NCBI RefSeq assembly: GCF_024448695.1
Contig: NZ_JAMOHY010000002.1
Location: 300,325-364,324, forward strand
Source: Stutzerimonas stutzeri
GTDB lineage: Bacteria; Pseudomonadota; Gammaproteobacteria; Pseudomonadales; Pseudomonadaceae
Direction of reading: 5' to 3'
Length of the DNA stretch: 64,000 bases
The notes under the pieces were generated by a model. The model was not told the DNA's origin. It was given only the letters and a program-made list of their open reading frames with translations, and searched no databases. Both the position numbers and the translations under genes were made by a program. The stretch's first letter is position 1; each line of letters begins with the position of its first letter. Positions 38,159-49,611 of this stretch are shown here, piece after piece.

Positions 38159-38284
38159 CTCATGAAAAGACAACCCGGAACTGGACAGCATCAAGCCAAT
38201 TGTTAGTTTTACGTTCTGAATCAAACACTTAATTTCAGTCCTGCCAGACACTAACGGATGTTTTCTCTCATTACTTACACGCAC

Positions 38285-38302
38285 CGTAAGCAAATGCTTA
38301 CA
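38285..38302. promoter_or_regulatory. GacA upstream activating sequence for rsmZ
   Basis: Minus-strand TGTAAGCATTTGCTTACG, one mismatch from the perfect palindrome TGTAAG-N6-CTTACA known as the GacA-binding site of rsm RNA promoters. It is centred about 170 bases upstream of the RsmZ start. A half-site CTTACAC lies a few bases away at 38274-38280. The rest of 38125-38490 shows no coding signal. Confidence 0.9.
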
Positions 38303-38495
38303 CGGAAAACCGTTTCTGAAAGACCCCAGACAATGAAAGGATTAACCTAATGGGAGAGTGTTCATGGAAGTGGCTCCCGAACGCGCCCTGCCCCGCAAAG
38401 AAAAAGGCTATGTCCCCGTTGCGTGTTGATGGAGCACTCCCACTGAAGGATTCTCATACCTCAAGTGCTCGCAACACTCATTGGGCATAGCCAGG

Positions 38496-38529
38496 AAAAA
38501 GCCCCCTTCGCCGCTATCGCCAGGGGGCT
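38496..38529 (-). terminator. rpoS terminator
   Basis: Minus-strand stem AGCCCCCT...AGGGGGCT, with an inner pairing GGCG/GGCG-rich loop, followed by TTTTT. It lies 33 bases after the rpoS stop. Confidence 0.88.
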
Positions 38530-38561
38530 GACAGGTGCTGATCACAATTCGTAACTGCCTG

Positions 38562-39560
38562 TTAACCGAACAGCGCTTCGCTGGAAAGGCCATTGCGCTC
38601 AAATATCTCACGCATGCGCTTGAGCGCCTCGACCTGGATCTGACGCACCCGCTCGCGGGTCAGGCCGATCTCCTTGCCAACCTCCTCCAGGGTACAGCTT
38701 TCATGGCCGCGCAAACCGAACCGGCGAATGACCACATCCCGCTGTTTCTCGGTCAGGTCGGACAGCCACTGGTCGATGCTGGCTGAAAGATCATCATCGA
38801 GCAGCAACTCGCAAGGATCGTTCGGCTTGTCGTCACTGAGCGTATCGAGCAGCGTCTTGTCGGTGTCCGGGCCGAGCGACACATCCACGGAGGTCACCCG
38901 CTCGTTCAGCCCGAGCATGCGCTTGACATCGGCAACCGGCTTTTCCAGCAGATTGGCGATTTCTTCGGGGCTGGGCTCATGGTCGAGCTTCTGGGTCAGC
39001 TCACGGGCGGCGCGCAAGTAGACGTTCAGTTCCTTGACCACATGAATGGGCAGGCGAATGGTGCGGGTCTGGTTCATGATCGCCCGCTCGACAGTCTGCC
39101 GAATCCACCAAGTGGCATAGGTGGAAAAACGGAAGCCGCGTTCGGGGTCGAACTTCTCCACGGCCCGGATCAGTCCGAGGTTGCCTTCTTCAACCAGGTC
39201 CAGCAGTGACAGCCCACGATTGACGTACCGCCGGGCGATCTTCACCACCAGCCGCAGGTTGCTTTCGATCATGCGCTTGCGCCCCGCCGGATCACCCTTC
39301 TGGGCCAGGCGAGCGAAATGCACTTCTTCTTCGGGAGTCAGGAGGGGAGAAAAGCCGATTTCGTTGAGGTACAACTGGGTGGCATCGAGCGCCCGGTTGT
39401 AATCGATGAACTTGTGTTGCCTGGCGGTAGTGGTCCCGGATCTGGAGCCGATCGAACGAACGCGAGAGCTGTCGCTGGGGCGTTTCAATCCAGAGGCCTG
39501 CTCCATTAGTAGAACGCTATCGTCTACGTCAAACTCCGGCACTTCTTTTTTGAGAGCCAT
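38562..39560 (-). CDS. rpoS: RNA polymerase sigma factor RpoS
   Basis: Stationary-phase and general stress sigma factor, 332 residues. The start '[20 protein letters not shown]' is the Pseudomonas norm; a 21-codon upstream extension is rejected, and AGGACA precedes the ATG. Visible regions: 1.2 '[20 protein letters not shown]' (about 64-83), 2.3-2.4 '[20 protein letters not shown]' (about 147-166), and the 4.2 helix-turn-helix '[20 protein letters not shown]' (about 295-314). It sits downstream of nlpD, whose coding region usually holds the main rpoS promoter. It is intact. Confidence 0.97.
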   Translation of the reverse strand: MALKKEVPEFDVDDSVLLMEQASGLKRPSDSSRVRSIGSRSGTTTARQHKFIDYNRALDATQLYLNEIGFSPLLTPEEEVHFARLAQKGDPAGRKRMIESNLRLVVKIARRYVNRGLSLLDLVEEGNLGLIRAVEKFDPERGFRFSTYATWWIRQTVERAIMNQTRTIRLPIHVVKELNVYLRAARELTQKLDHEPSPEEIANLLEKPVADVKRMLGLNERVTSVDVSLGPDTDKTLLDTLSDDKPNDPCELLLDDDLSASIDQWLSDLTEKQRDVVIRRFGLRGHESCTLEEVGKEIGLTRERVRQIQVEALKRMREIFERNGLSSEALFG

Positions 39561-39657
39561 TATTGTTGTCCTGTTCTGAGTTCGACAACAGGCTCGGGTG
39601 GCACGCAATCCCTGGCAACACACGAGCCCCCTGTTACCGGAACAGGCAGGCCTCAGC

Positions 39658-40494
39658 TCAAGGTTTTGGCAGGTATTGCAGAGGATCTACAGGTTTGCCC
39701 TGGCGGCGAATCTCAAAGTGCAGCTTCACCCGGTCGGTTCCAGTCGATCCCATCTCGGCAATGCTTTGCCCAGCTTTGACTTGTTGGCCTTCCTGAACCA
39801 GCAGCCTGCGGTTGTGGCCGTAGGCGCTTACATAGGTATCGCTGTGCTTGATGATCACAAGTTCGCCGTAACCCCGCAAACCACTACCGGCGTACACAAC
39901 AGCCCCATCAGAAGCAGCTAAAACAGGCTGTCCTAATTCCCCGGCGATATCAATCCCTTTATTCAAACTGCCGTTTGAAGAGAAGCGACCAATAATCTGC
40001 CCTTTCGCCGGCCATGCCCAACCGCTTGCCGAACGGGCCACCGGCTTGACCGGGGTAGTCGCTTGCGGAGCCACCTGGGGTGCTCGGGTGATGGGCGGAG
40101 GCGCGGGTACGGGCGTCACGATCGGAGCCGATGCACGCGGGGTCTGAACACTGGGTGGAGACGCGGGAGGTGCGCTGGCGACATTGCGCGGAGCACTGCC
40201 TCCAAAGCGGATCCGCTGACCCGGATAGATCACATGCGGCGGACCGATGCCGTTAAGCTGGGCAAGCGCTTTCCAGTCCCAGCCGAAGCGAAAGGCGATG
40301 GACCAGAGCGTATCACCGCGTTGAACGATGTAATGACCACTGGAGACGCGGTCCCGAGAGTTGCGATCAACTACCTGCACGCCACCCGTAGGCGAGCTTG
40401 CACAACCGGCCAGCAAAGCAGCCGCCAGCGCCATGACCAGTGCACCACGGGCCGAAGGCTTGCAAATCCACCGCACAACTGCTGTGAGCCTCAA
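39658..40494 (-). CDS. nlpD: Murein hydrolase activator NlpD (LysM/LytM lipoprotein)
   Basis: Outer-membrane lipoprotein that activates cell-wall amidases at division sites. The TTG start (278 residues) is chosen for its AGGGAG ribosome site; an internal ATG at 40434 is possible but leaves almost no basic n-region. The lipobox is LAGC (Cys31 from the TTG). A LysM domain follows ('[17 protein letters not shown]', about 56-72), then a Pro-rich linker and a LytM/M23 domain (about 175-275). The metal ligands are lost ('NKGIDIAG' for the usual H-x3-D, 'LHFEIR' for H-x-H), as expected for an activator rather than an enzyme. Confidence 0.93.
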   Translation of the reverse strand: MRLTAVVRWICKPSARGALVMALAAALLAGCASSPTGGVQVVDRNSRDRVSSGHYIVQRGDTLWSIAFRFGWDWKALAQLNGIGPPHVIYPGQRIRFGGSAPRNVASAPPASPPSVQTPRASAPIVTPVPAPPPITRAPQVAPQATTPVKPVARSASGWAWPAKGQIIGRFSSNGSLNKGIDIAGELGQPVLAASDGAVVYAGSGLRGYGELVIIKHSDTYVSAYGHNRRLLVQEGQQVKAGQSIAEMGSTGTDRVKLHFEIRRQGKPVDPLQYLPKP

Positions 40495-40519
40495 CGAACA
40501 CTCCCTGGACTTAATCTGC

Positions 40520-41455
40520 TCAGACGTTCTGAGCCATAGGCTGACGCCGACTGGCAAACCATTCAAGCCCCAATACCAGCACAATGCCTGCAACAGCCAT
40601 CAGCACGGCCAGCATCAGTTGCGGGTCCTGTCCGGTAAGGCTGGCAAAACTGTCCGGAGAAATATTCTGCTCAAGTACGGGTGTGCGCTCGCCCTGGGAG
40701 TTGGTACGCCAGGTAAGCGTCTCCTTCCAGGGCCAGACTTTGTTCAGTGAACCCAGCATGAGCCCGGTGAGAAACGCCAGGGTCAGATCACGCCAGCGCC
40801 CGAGCATCCAGCCGAGCACACGCGCGAAGCTCAGGAGCCCCACCAGGCAGCCGGTTGCAAAAAACATCAGTGTGCCGATATCGAGTGTTTTCACCGCAGC
40901 CAGCACAACCGGATAAAGCCCCAGCAGCACCAGAATGAAACTGCCGGAAATACCGGGAAGAATCATCGCGCAAATGGCGATGGCGCCTGCAAAAAACAGG
41001 CTCATACCACTGCTGCTCCACTGTACCGGAGCAGCCACGGTGATCAGGTAGGCGAAGGCGACGCCAAGGATCAACCCGATGATGCGTGACAGATCCCAGC
41101 GCTGAATCTCCTTGCCGACCAGATGCACCGACACCAGGATCAGGCCGAAGAAGAACGACCAGATCGGGATCGGATGCCCCTCCAGCAGATACGAGATCAG
41201 CTTGGCCAGACTGAACACGCTGGTTAAAACGCCGCTCAGCAGAATCAGCAGAAAGGTGCCATTGGCTGCCTTCCACGCGTCTCGAATGCGCCCACGCAGC
41301 AGCAGTAATACAGCGCCGGGGATCGCGCCGATCGAGCGCAGCAGCTCATCGTATATCCCGGTAATAAAGGCAATAGTGCCGCCGGACACGCCTGGAACCA
41401 CATCGGCGGCCCCCATGGCTGCGCCCTTGAGGTACAACATTAACGCGCTCTTCAT
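40520..41455 (-). CDS. DUF368 membrane protein (PopT-like undecaprenyl-phosphate translocase)
   Basis: A 311-residue polytopic membrane protein of the DUF368 family. Two members were recently shown to recycle undecaprenyl phosphate across the membrane (PopT), so a role in cell-wall lipid carrier return is likely. Family motifs are 'GAADVVPGVSGGTIAFI' (about 15-31) and 'AMILPGISGSFILVLLG' (about 162-178), an internal repeat of the P-G-x-S-G type. It lies between nlpD and pcm on the same strand. Transport direction and substrate here are inferred from the family. Confidence 0.88.
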   Translation of the reverse strand: MKSALMLYLKGAAMGAADVVPGVSGGTIAFITGIYDELLRSIGAIPGAVLLLLRGRIRDAWKAANGTFLLILLSGVLTSVFSLAKLISYLLEGHPIPIWSFFFGLILVSVHLVGKEIQRWDLSRIIGLILGVAFAYLITVAAPVQWSSSGMSLFFAGAIAICAMILPGISGSFILVLLGLYPVVLAAVKTLDIGTLMFFATGCLVGLLSFARVLGWMLGRWRDLTLAFLTGLMLGSLNKVWPWKETLTWRTNSQGERTPVLEQNISPDSFASLTGQDPQLMLAVLMAVAGIVLVLGLEWFASRRQPMAQNV

Positions 41456-41474
41456 GCTTCCTTCCGCTGAGTCT

Positions 41475-42128
41475 TCAAACTACAGGTCCATTGAGCAGCG
41501 GTACGAAACGCACGGTATCCAGCAGCTGCCGGGAAAAACCGTCTTCCTCACGAACGATCAGCATTAATTGCTGAACCTCACCCGCACCGACCGGTATCAC
41601 CAGACGCCCACCGGGCGCCAGCTGATCGAGCAGGGCTTGCGGCACGTCCGCTGCCGCCGCAGTCACGATGATGCCGTTATAAGGCGCCAATGCCGGCCAC
41701 CCTTCCCAGCCATCGCCCCAGCGAAAGACCACATTACGCAACTTCAGTTCGGCCAGGCGTTCCTTGGCTCGCTCCTGTAACGCCTGGATTCGCTCAACCG
41801 AGAACACCCGCTCCACCAGCTGTGCCAGCACGGCGGTCTGATAACCGGAACCCGTGCCGATCTCCAGCACCTTGTCCAGCGGGCCATCAGCCAGCAGCAG
41901 CTCGCTCATGCGCGCGACCATGAATGGCTGAGAAATGGTCTGGTTGTGGCCGATGGGCAACGCAGTGTCTTCATAAGCGCGATGCGATAGCGCTTCGTCG
42001 ACGAACAGATGGCGCGGCGTGCGCCGGATAACCTCCAGCACATGCGCGTTCGACAAGCCCTCTTCATAGAGGCGCTGAATCAGACGATCACGGGTACGTT
42101 GCGAGGTCATCCCGGTTCCGTGGCGCAT
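41475..42128 (-). CDS. pcm: Protein-L-isoaspartate O-methyltransferase
   Basis: SAM-dependent repair enzyme that methylates isoaspartyl residues in ageing proteins. The AGGAGA site five bases upstream sets the start (217 residues). SAM-binding motif I is '[18 protein letters not shown]' (about 87-104), preceded by '[15 protein letters not shown]' (about 61-75), the substrate-side signature. 'GGRLVIPVG' (about 175) closes the core. In the classic arrangement surE follows upstream on the same strand. Confidence 0.95.
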   Translation of the reverse strand: MRHGTGMTSQRTRDRLIQRLYEEGLSNAHVLEVIRRTPRHLFVDEALSHRAYEDTALPIGHNQTISQPFMVARMSELLLADGPLDKVLEIGTGSGYQTAVLAQLVERVFSVERIQALQERAKERLAELKLRNVVFRWGDGWEGWPALAPYNGIIVTAAAADVPQALLDQLAPGGRLVIPVGAGEVQQLMLIVREEDGFSRQLLDTVRFVPLLNGPVV

Positions 42129-42151
42129 CAGATTCTCCTGTCCAAGATGAT

Positions 42152-42901
42152 TCACAGAACCCCCTCCAGCCAGCCATCCAGCGCCTGGAAGGCCTCACGA
42201 AAGGTTCGATCAAGCTGCAACGGCGTAATCGAGACATAGCCCTGCATCACCGCATGGAAATCGGTTCCCGGCCCACCATCTTCGACATCGCCAGCCACGG
42301 AGATCCAGTAGCCATCTTTGCCGCGCGGATTGGCCTGCCTCACTGGGGGCTTGGCCCGGCTACGATGCCCGAGACGCGTGAGCTGGATACCGCGGATGTG
42401 GTCCAGCGGCAGGTTGGGCACGTTGATGCTCAGCACGGTTCGCGGCGGCAGATCCAGCTGATCGTGCTTCTCCACCAGCTTGCGGGCGACATAAGCCGCC
42501 GTGGGCAGGTTCTCCGGTGAGCGCGAGACCAGCGAAAAGGCAAACGCCGGCTTGCCGGTGAAGCGGCCTTCGATGGCAGCGGCGACGGTGCCGGAATAGA
42601 GCACGTCATCGCCAAGGTTGGCACCCAGGTTGATGCCCGAAACCACCATATCGGGCGCCTCGTCGAGCAAACCGTTAATGCCCAGATGCACACAGTCGGT
42701 GGGCGTACCGTTCACGCCGATGAAACCGTTCGGCATAGTCGTCGGGTGCAACGGGCGGTCCAGCGTCAGCGAACTGCTGGCGCCACTCATGTCCTGGATG
42801 GGGGCGACCACCCGGCACTCGGCATAATCCGCCAGCGCGTCATAAAGCGCGGCGAGCCCAGGTGCATACACCCCGTCGTCGTTGGCGATCAGAATACGCA
42901 T
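42152..42901 (-). CDS. surE: 5'/3'-nucleotidase SurE
   Basis: Metal-dependent phosphatase acting on nucleoside monophosphates, important for survival in stationary phase. The 249 residues start '[16 protein letters not shown]' with the metal-binding Asp8-Asp9, followed by 'GASSSLTL' (about 40-47) and '[20 protein letters not shown]' (about 86-105), which supply the remaining ligands. Its ATG shares bases with the truD stop, so translation is coupled. Confidence 0.96.
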   Translation of the reverse strand: MRILIANDDGVYAPGLAALYDALADYAECRVVAPIQDMSGASSSLTLDRPLHPTTMPNGFIGVNGTPTDCVHLGINGLLDEAPDMVVSGINLGANLGDDVLYSGTVAAAIEGRFTGKPAFAFSLVSRSPENLPTAAYVARKLVEKHDQLDLPPRTVLSINVPNLPLDHIRGIQLTRLGHRSRAKPPVRQANPRGKDGYWISVAGDVEDGGPGTDFHAVMQGYVSITPLQLDRTFREAFQALDGWLEGVL

Positions 42902-43941
42902 CAGATATCCGTCTGCCCTGCCAGGCTGACCAGTTCACGCACCACAGCCGTGGCGAAGCATCCGGTCGGCAGGACGAATTCAAGTTGCAGAATGTCAGGC
43001 ACCGGATAATGCCACGACAAGCCGCCAATGGGGAGGCGAAGAATACGCCGTTCATGCTTCATTCCAGCTTCTGCGAGCCACTTGGCGATTGCCGGCTCGG
43101 CCATTGCGACGGCTGTTTCCAACACCCGCATCCCGGCACCTGCGGGCGACTCGCCAGCCCCCCACAACGGGCCGGTAGGATGCAGATCAAGGATAGCCAG
43201 GCGTGGGTCGGCGCATTCGGCTTCGCCTGCGGGAAAGAAGCTGCGACTGTCAGTGAACGCCAGCAGATCGCCCACTTGCGCCTGGTTCCATATACCACTG
43301 GCGACACGTTCGGCCAGCACGCTGTTGAACAGGTAACTGCGCCCCGCAGAAAGCAGCCGTGAGCGCAGGTTGCGTTGCACGGGCAGCTCCTGTCGCTCTG
43401 CGTATTCGCGGGCGCCCAGTACGTTGCCACCCTCGAAACCGAAGCGTTGCAAGCCGAAGTAATTGGGTACGCCATGGACCTTGATACGCTGCAGGCGTTC
43501 GTCGAGTTCGGCGTGATCGGCTTGCAGCTGAGTCAGACGCAGGGTGAAGCCATTGGCCGAGTGCGCACCACGCTGCAATTTACGCTGGTGGCGGCGTACC
43601 TTGAGAATTCTCAGCGTCTCGTCTTCGGCCTTATCCAGTGCTGGATCGGCCTTGCCCGGCAAATGCAGGCTGAACCACTGGCGTGTCAGCGCCTGACGAT
43701 CCTTCAAGCCGGCATAGCTGATGCTTCGAAGCGGTACGCCGGCGGCACGGGCCAGGCGTCGCGCCGCTTCCTCGGTATTGAGGTTGCGCTTCTCGACCCA
43801 GAGCCAAAGATGCTCACCCTCACCGGACAGCGGAATGTCCAGCACTTCATCAACCTGGAAGTCCTCGGCAACCGCCTTGAGCACAGCGCTGCCACACGTC
43901 CCACCATGCGCGCGCGGCCCGAGCAACTGATCTTCGGTCAT
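42901..43941 (-). CDS. truD: tRNA pseudouridine(13) synthase TruD
   Basis: Makes pseudouridine at position 13 of tRNA-Glu. The 346 residues contain the catalytic Asp81 in '[15 protein letters not shown]' and the TruD family string '[12 protein letters not shown]' (about 156-167). The TRUD insertion domain occupies about 150-300. The gene overlaps ispF by four bases and surE by one, so truD is embedded in the stationary-phase cluster. Confidence 0.96.
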   Translation of the reverse strand: MTEDQLLGPRAHGGTCGSAVLKAVAEDFQVDEVLDIPLSGEGEHLWLWVEKRNLNTEEAARRLARAAGVPLRSISYAGLKDRQALTRQWFSLHLPGKADPALDKAEDETLRILKVRRHQRKLQRGAHSANGFTLRLTQLQADHAELDERLQRIKVHGVPNYFGLQRFGFEGGNVLGAREYAERQELPVQRNLRSRLLSAGRSYLFNSVLAERVASGIWNQAQVGDLLAFTDSRSFFPAGEAECADPRLAILDLHPTGPLWGAGESPAGAGMRVLETAVAMAEPAIAKWLAEAGMKHERRILRLPIGGLSWHYPVPDILQLEFVLPTGCFATAVVRELVSLAGQTDI

Positions 43942-44411
43942 GCGCGAACCAGCAGCGCCACCGCATGCACGGCGATGCCTTCTTCGCGCCCGGTAAAGCC
44001 CAGTTTCTCGGTGGTGGTGGCCTTGACATTGACCTGGTCCAGATCGACCTGCAGGTCCTCGGCGATCAGACTACGCATGGTCTCGATATGCGGCGCCATC
44101 TTGGGCGCCTGGGCGATGATGGTGGCGTCGACATTGCCGACCTTCCAGCCCTTGGCCTGCACCTGCTTCAACACATGACGCAGCAGCACCCGGCTGTCGG
44201 CGCCCTTGAACTGCGGGTCGGTATCGGGGAAATGCTTGCCGATATCGCCCAGTGCCACCGCACCGAGCAGCGCATCGCTGAGCGCATGCAGCAGTACGTC
44301 GCCATCGGAATGCGCCAACAATCCGAACCTGTGAGGAATCCGCACGCCGCCGAGCGTGATGAAATCGCCCTCGCCGAAGCGATGCACGTCGTAACCGTGG
44401 CCGATACGCAT
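43938..44411 (-). CDS. ispF: 2-C-methyl-D-erythritol 2,4-cyclodiphosphate synthase
   Basis: Fifth step of the MEP isoprenoid pathway: ring closure of CDP-ME 2-phosphate with release of CMP. The 157 residues carry the zinc ligands in '[16 protein letters not shown]' (Asp8, His10) and '[14 protein letters not shown]' (His42 region), plus 'FPDTDP' and the C-terminal '[18 protein letters not shown]'. IspD, its usual neighbour, is not adjacent here. First gene of the ispF-truD-surE-pcm run. Confidence 0.96.
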   Translation of the reverse strand: MRIGHGYDVHRFGEGDFITLGGVRIPHRFGLLAHSDGDVLLHALSDALLGAVALGDIGKHFPDTDPQFKGADSRVLLRHVLKQVQAKGWKVGNVDATIIAQAPKMAPHIETMRSLIAEDLQVDLDQVNVKATTTEKLGFTGREEGIAVHAVALLVRA

Positions 44412-44520
44412 AGATAGAACACCCCTGGAAACTCAGCCGGCGATTCTACAGGAGCTGGCGGCGCTTGAACGAATGGCAGGCGCAGACCGTCATTATCAAA
44501 ATGATCGCTTGAATAACTTC

Positions 44521-44566
44521 CTATATCGTCAATATCCGATATATAGTTCGCCCCACTCCGATATAC
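44521..44566. promoter_or_regulatory. Multi-half-site operator upstream of arsR-type gene
   Basis: TATATCG (44522-44528) and CGATATA (44537-44543) form a 7-bp inverted repeat with an 8-base spacer, and a further CCGATATA copy lies at 44558-44565, 16 bases before the ArsR-type ATG. The stretch is notably AT-rich for this genome. The arrangement suits autoregulation by the ArsR protein. Confidence 0.6.
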
Positions 44567-44581
44567 ATCCATCCAGACGCC

Positions 44582-44884
44582 ATGCCAGACGACTTCGACG
44601 ACATCATCAAGGCACTCGCCCACCCATTGCGCCGGGACATCCTGCAGTGGCTGAAGGAGCCGCAACGGTACTTTCCCCAGCAGTACCACTCACTGGAAAA
44701 CGGCGTCTGCGCCGGACAGATCGACCAGCGTGCCGGACTATCGCAGTCCACGGTTTCGGCACACCTGGCGACCCTGCAGAAGGCCGGGCTGATTTCCAGC
44801 CAGAAAGTCGGCCAGTGGCATTTTTTCAAGCGCAACGAACCGGTCATCCGGGCCTTTATCGAGCGCATCGGCCAGCAACTCTGA
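44582..44884 (+). CDS. ArsR-family transcription regulator
   Basis: A 100-residue winged-helix repressor. The recognition region is 'LSQSTVSAHLATLQKAGLI' (about 53-71), preceded by 'ALAHPLRRDILQWL' (about 11-24), the standard ArsR opening. It has a single cysteine (in 'GVCAGQI'), so a classic multi-Cys metal site is absent; a thiol-based or xenobiotic signal is more likely. It is 35 bases upstream of the ene-reductase, probably one transcript, and its promoter overlaps the operator described above. Confidence 0.9.
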   Translation: MPDDFDDIIKALAHPLRRDILQWLKEPQRYFPQQYHSLENGVCAGQIDQRAGLSQSTVSAHLATLQKAGLISSQKVGQWHFFKRNEPVIRAFIERIGQQL

Positions 44885-44919
44885 ACCCTCTCGCACCCCT
44901 ACACAGGAGCGGTATCGTT

Positions 44920-45969
44920 ATGCCCACACTCTTCGACCCCATCAAGATCGGCGACCTGGAACTGTCCAATCGCATCATCATGGCGCCCCTGACCCGCTGC
45001 CGCGCAGAGCCGGGCCGCGTGCCCGGTGAGCTTATGGTCGAGTATTACAGCCAGCGCGCCAGCGCCGGCCTGATCATCAGCGAAGCCACCTCGGTGACGC
45101 CCATGGGCGTCGGCTACCCGGACACCCCTGGCATCTGGTCCGCCGAACAGGTGCAGGGCTGGAAGAAGATTACCGACGCCGTGCATGCCAAGGGCGGCAA
45201 GATCGTGCTGCAACTCTGGCATGTCGGACGCATCTCCGACCCGCTCTATCTCGACGGCCAGCTACCGGTTGCACCGAGTGCCATCCAGCCGGCGGGGCAT
45301 GTCAGCCTGGTGCGCCCCAAGAAGAACTATGAAACGCCTCGTGCGCTGGAAACCAGCGAGATTCCGGCCATCGTCGAGGCCTACCGCAAAGGTGCCGAGA
45401 ACGCGAAAGAAGCGGGCTTCGACGGCGTGGAAATCCATGGTGCCAATGGCTACCTGCTCGACCAGTTCCTGCAGGACAGCACCAACCAGCGCAGCGACCA
45501 GTACGGCGGCTCACTGGAAAACCGTGCACGCCTGATGCTTGAAGTCACCGATGCCGCCATCAGTGTCTGGGGCGCGAGTCGTGTCGGTGTGCATCTGGCA
45601 CCGCGCGCCGACTCTCATGACATGGGCGACTCCAACCGTGCCGAGACTTTCGGCTACGTGGCAGGCGAACTGGGCAAGCGTGGCGTAGCCTTCATCTGCA
45701 CGCGCGAGCATGCCGGCGAAGACAGCCTGGGGCCGCAGCTCAAGCGGATTTTTGGCGGTGTCTATATCGCCAACGAAGGCTTCAACAAGGAACAGAGCAA
45801 CGCCTGGCTGGCTGAAGGCAAGGCCGATGCAGTGGCCTTTGGTGTTCCCTTTATTGCCAACGCCGATCTGGTCGAGCGCCTGCGCCAGGACGCACCGCTC
45901 AACGAGCCACGCCCACAGCTTTTCTACAGCCAGGGCGCAGAGGGCTATACCGACTATCCGTCACTCTGA
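44920..45969 (+). CDS. Old yellow enzyme-family alkene/nitro reductase (NemA/XenB-like)
   Basis: FMN-dependent NAD(P)H oxidoreductase that reduces activated alkenes, nitrate esters and nitroaromatics. The 349-residue length matches Pseudomonas XenB. The start follows an AGGAGC site. OYE landmarks are 'RIIMAPLTRCRAEPGR' (about 19-34), 'LQLWHVGRISDP' (about 98), the substrate-binding His/Asn in 'EIHGANGYLLDQFL' (about 175-188) and 'RSDQYGGSLENR' (about 194-205). The upstream ArsR gene probably controls it in response to electrophiles. Confidence 0.93.
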   Translation: MPTLFDPIKIGDLELSNRIIMAPLTRCRAEPGRVPGELMVEYYSQRASAGLIISEATSVTPMGVGYPDTPGIWSAEQVQGWKKITDAVHAKGGKIVLQLWHVGRISDPLYLDGQLPVAPSAIQPAGHVSLVRPKKNYETPRALETSEIPAIVEAYRKGAENAKEAGFDGVEIHGANGYLLDQFLQDSTNQRSDQYGGSLENRARLMLEVTDAAISVWGASRVGVHLAPRADSHDMGDSNRAETFGYVAGELGKRGVAFICTREHAGEDSLGPQLKRIFGGVYIANEGFNKEQSNAWLAEGKADAVAFGVPFIANADLVERLRQDAPLNEPRPQLFYSQGAEGYTDYPSL

Positions 45970-45978
45970 TCTCTGACG

Positions 45979-46014
45979 ATGGCCCGACCGGAAGCCTCCG
46001 GTCGGGCCATTTTC
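45979..46014 (+). terminator. Terminator after the ene-reductase gene
   Basis: Fourteen-bp perfect stem ATGGCCCGACCGGA / TCCGGTCGGGCCAT with a 4-base loop and a TTTCC tail, 10 bases after the stop. It insulates the downstream chemoreceptor. Confidence 0.9.
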
Positions 46015-46132
46015 CGTTTCGACGCCCGAATTACGCCTCGCATCGCTTCCCCCCCACGTGAAAAGCGCGTGGTGCAACACACGACACGTACTATTCCCTG
46101 CCTGCTGCATCCCCACCCTGTCTGGCCGACGT

Positions 46133-46159
46133 TCAAGAATTTCACGGTATTGCCGAGAA
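46133..46159 (+). promoter_or_regulatory. FliA (sigma-28)-type promoter of the chemoreceptor gene
   Basis: TCAAG, 14 bases, then GCCGAGAA: this fits the flagellar sigma-28 pattern (TCAAG/TAAAG, 14-15 bases, GCCGATAA) with one mismatch in the -10 element. The predicted start is about 55 bases before the ATG. It ties the receptor to the motility regulon. Confidence 0.7.
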
Positions 46160-46220
46160 GTTGTGGGGCCAAGGATGCCCTCCACGTTTTTACCATTCGA
46201 TCCACGAGCGAAATCCATCC

Positions 46221-47843
46221 ATGTTTCAAAAATCCCTGCGCACGCAAATTCTCATGCTGATCGGTGGCAGTCTGCTGTTGATACTGCTCACAGCCCTGGC
46301 CTGCATTCACTTCCTCAACCGCAACATCGATCAGTTCCAGCAACTACTCGACGGCCCGCTCACCGAGTCCCGGCTGATCGGCGAAGCCAATCTGGAGTTC
46401 AAGACCCAAGTGCAGGAATGGAAGAACGTGCTGCTGCGCGGCAACCAGCCCGAGCGCCGCGACAGGTACTGGGCGCAGTTCCAGGCCCAGGAAACGCAGG
46501 TGCAGAACATCCTCGGCGAGCTGCTGAGGCTGACTGCCCACAAGCCCGCACTGGCCATGCAGATCGAGCGCCTGCGCGACGAACACCGCAACCTCGGCAC
46601 TGCCTATCGCAAGGGCCTGGATGCCTTCATTGTCGCTGGCGGCGATCCGATCATCGGTGACGCCGCAGTAAGCGGTATCGACCGCGCCGCCAGCGAGCAG
46701 ATGAGCGAGCTGGTAGAACAGCTTCGCCAATCCGCCGATACCCACTCCGAAAGGCTCCACGCAAACGCCTCATCCACGACCCTGCTCGGTCCGATGATCA
46801 TGCTGCTGGTGGGCGCGCTGGTGGCTCTGCTCAGCCTGTGGCTGGTCAACCGCAATATCATCAATCCCATCACGATTCTCATCGAGCACGTCGCCCGACT
46901 CAGCCAGGGCAAGATCGGCAAGCCTGTGGATGCCAGCCGTGCGGACGAACTCGGTCGCCTCGCCACGGCAGCGAACATCCTGCGTGATTTCCTCGCCGAC
47001 ACCTTTGCCCGCTTGCGACAGGGCACGTCGAACCTGGACAGTGCCAGTGGTGAATTGCACGCCATCGCCACGCTGATGGCCGAGGGCACCCGAGACCAAT
47101 TCTCGCGCACCGACCAGGTCGCCACGGCGATACACGAAATGTCCGCCACCGCTCAGGAAGTCTCGCGTCATGCCGCCGAAGCGGCCCAGGCTGCCAATGC
47201 TGCCGACGACTCGGCACAACAGGGCGAGACCGTGATGCGTTCGACCATCGGGACCATTACCCAGATGAGCAACCAGATCAGCAGTACCGCCGATGTCATC
47301 CGTCGCCTCGAAGGCGACAGCGCACGTATCGGCAAGGTACTTGAAGTAATTCGCGGGATCGCCGACCAGACCAATCTGCTGGCGCTCAACGCGGCCATCG
47401 AAGCGGCGCGCGCCGGTGAGGCCGGACGCGGATTTGCCGTAGTCGCCGACGAGGTCCGCACGCTGGCACAGCGCACCTCCGAATCGACGGCGGAAATCCA
47501 CCAGATCATCGACACCGTGCAGACCGGTGCGAGCAACGCGGTGCATGCCATTGAAAACGGTCAGGCACACAGCAAAAAAGGCCTCGAACAAGTGACGCAG
47601 GCCGGGCAGATGTTGCAGCACATCACCGCCGCCATCGAAGCCATCCGCGACATGAACAGACAGATCGCCACGGCGGCCGAAGAGCAAACAGCCGTTGCCG
47701 AAGACATTTCGCGCAACATCACCGAAATCACCATGATCGCCACGCGCAATCAGGAAAACGTCGAGCGTACCGAAACCGCCAGTCAGAACCTGCATGGCCT
47801 GTCGGCACAACTCAGCGAAGTGACGCACCGCCTCAAGGACTGA
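46221..47843 (+). CDS. Methyl-accepting chemotaxis protein
   Basis: A 540-residue chemoreceptor: first membrane helix at about 11-32, a helical periplasmic sensor (about 33-195, four-helix-bundle type), second helix at about 197-218, HAMP (about 218-270), then the signalling hairpin with the tip '[20 protein letters not shown]' (about 395-414). Methylation helices flank the tip. It lacks a C-terminal CheR-docking pentapeptide. The start '[16 protein letters not shown]' is preferred over an upstream in-frame ATG that adds a non-conserved stretch. The ligand is unknown. Confidence 0.93.
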   Translation: MFQKSLRTQILMLIGGSLLLILLTALACIHFLNRNIDQFQQLLDGPLTESRLIGEANLEFKTQVQEWKNVLLRGNQPERRDRYWAQFQAQETQVQNILGELLRLTAHKPALAMQIERLRDEHRNLGTAYRKGLDAFIVAGGDPIIGDAAVSGIDRAASEQMSELVEQLRQSADTHSERLHANASSTTLLGPMIMLLVGALVALLSLWLVNRNIINPITILIEHVARLSQGKIGKPVDASRADELGRLATAANILRDFLADTFARLRQGTSNLDSASGELHAIATLMAEGTRDQFSRTDQVATAIHEMSATAQEVSRHAAEAAQAANAADDSAQQGETVMRSTIGTITQMSNQISSTADVIRRLEGDSARIGKVLEVIRGIADQTNLLALNAAIEAARAGEAGRGFAVVADEVRTLAQRTSESTAEIHQIIDTVQTGASNAVHAIENGQAHSKKGLEQVTQAGQMLQHITAAIEAIRDMNRQIATAAEEQTAVAEDISRNITEITMIATRNQENVERTETASQNLHGLSAQLSEVTHRLKD

Positions 47844-47871
47844 CCGACGCAAGATCCTGTATCACGCGCAC

Positions 47872-47902
47872 AAAAAAACCCCGAGCAAGCTCGGGGTTTT
47901 TT
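47872..47902. terminator. Two-way terminator between chemoreceptor and groEL
   Basis: Stem CCCCGAGC / GCTCGGGG with a 2-base AA loop, seven A on the left and six T on the right, serving the chemoreceptor on the plus strand and groEL on the minus strand. Confidence 0.92.
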
Positions 47903-47922
47903 ATACAGCGTGGCTGGCTGGC

Positions 47923-49575
<1,653 letters not shown>

Positions 49576-49611
49576 TCAATTCTTGAAATTGGTTACGGAG
49601 ATTCGGGGTGA

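Noticed and set aside
38048..38293. 81-codon minus-strand frame in the rpoS downstream gap
   Set aside because: Its region is explained by the RsmZ RNA and promoter; no ribosome site or protein-like composition.
44473..44919. Extended start for the ene-reductase through the ArsR gene
   Set aside because: The region encodes ArsR in another frame, and the OYE family start with AGGAGC site is at 44920.
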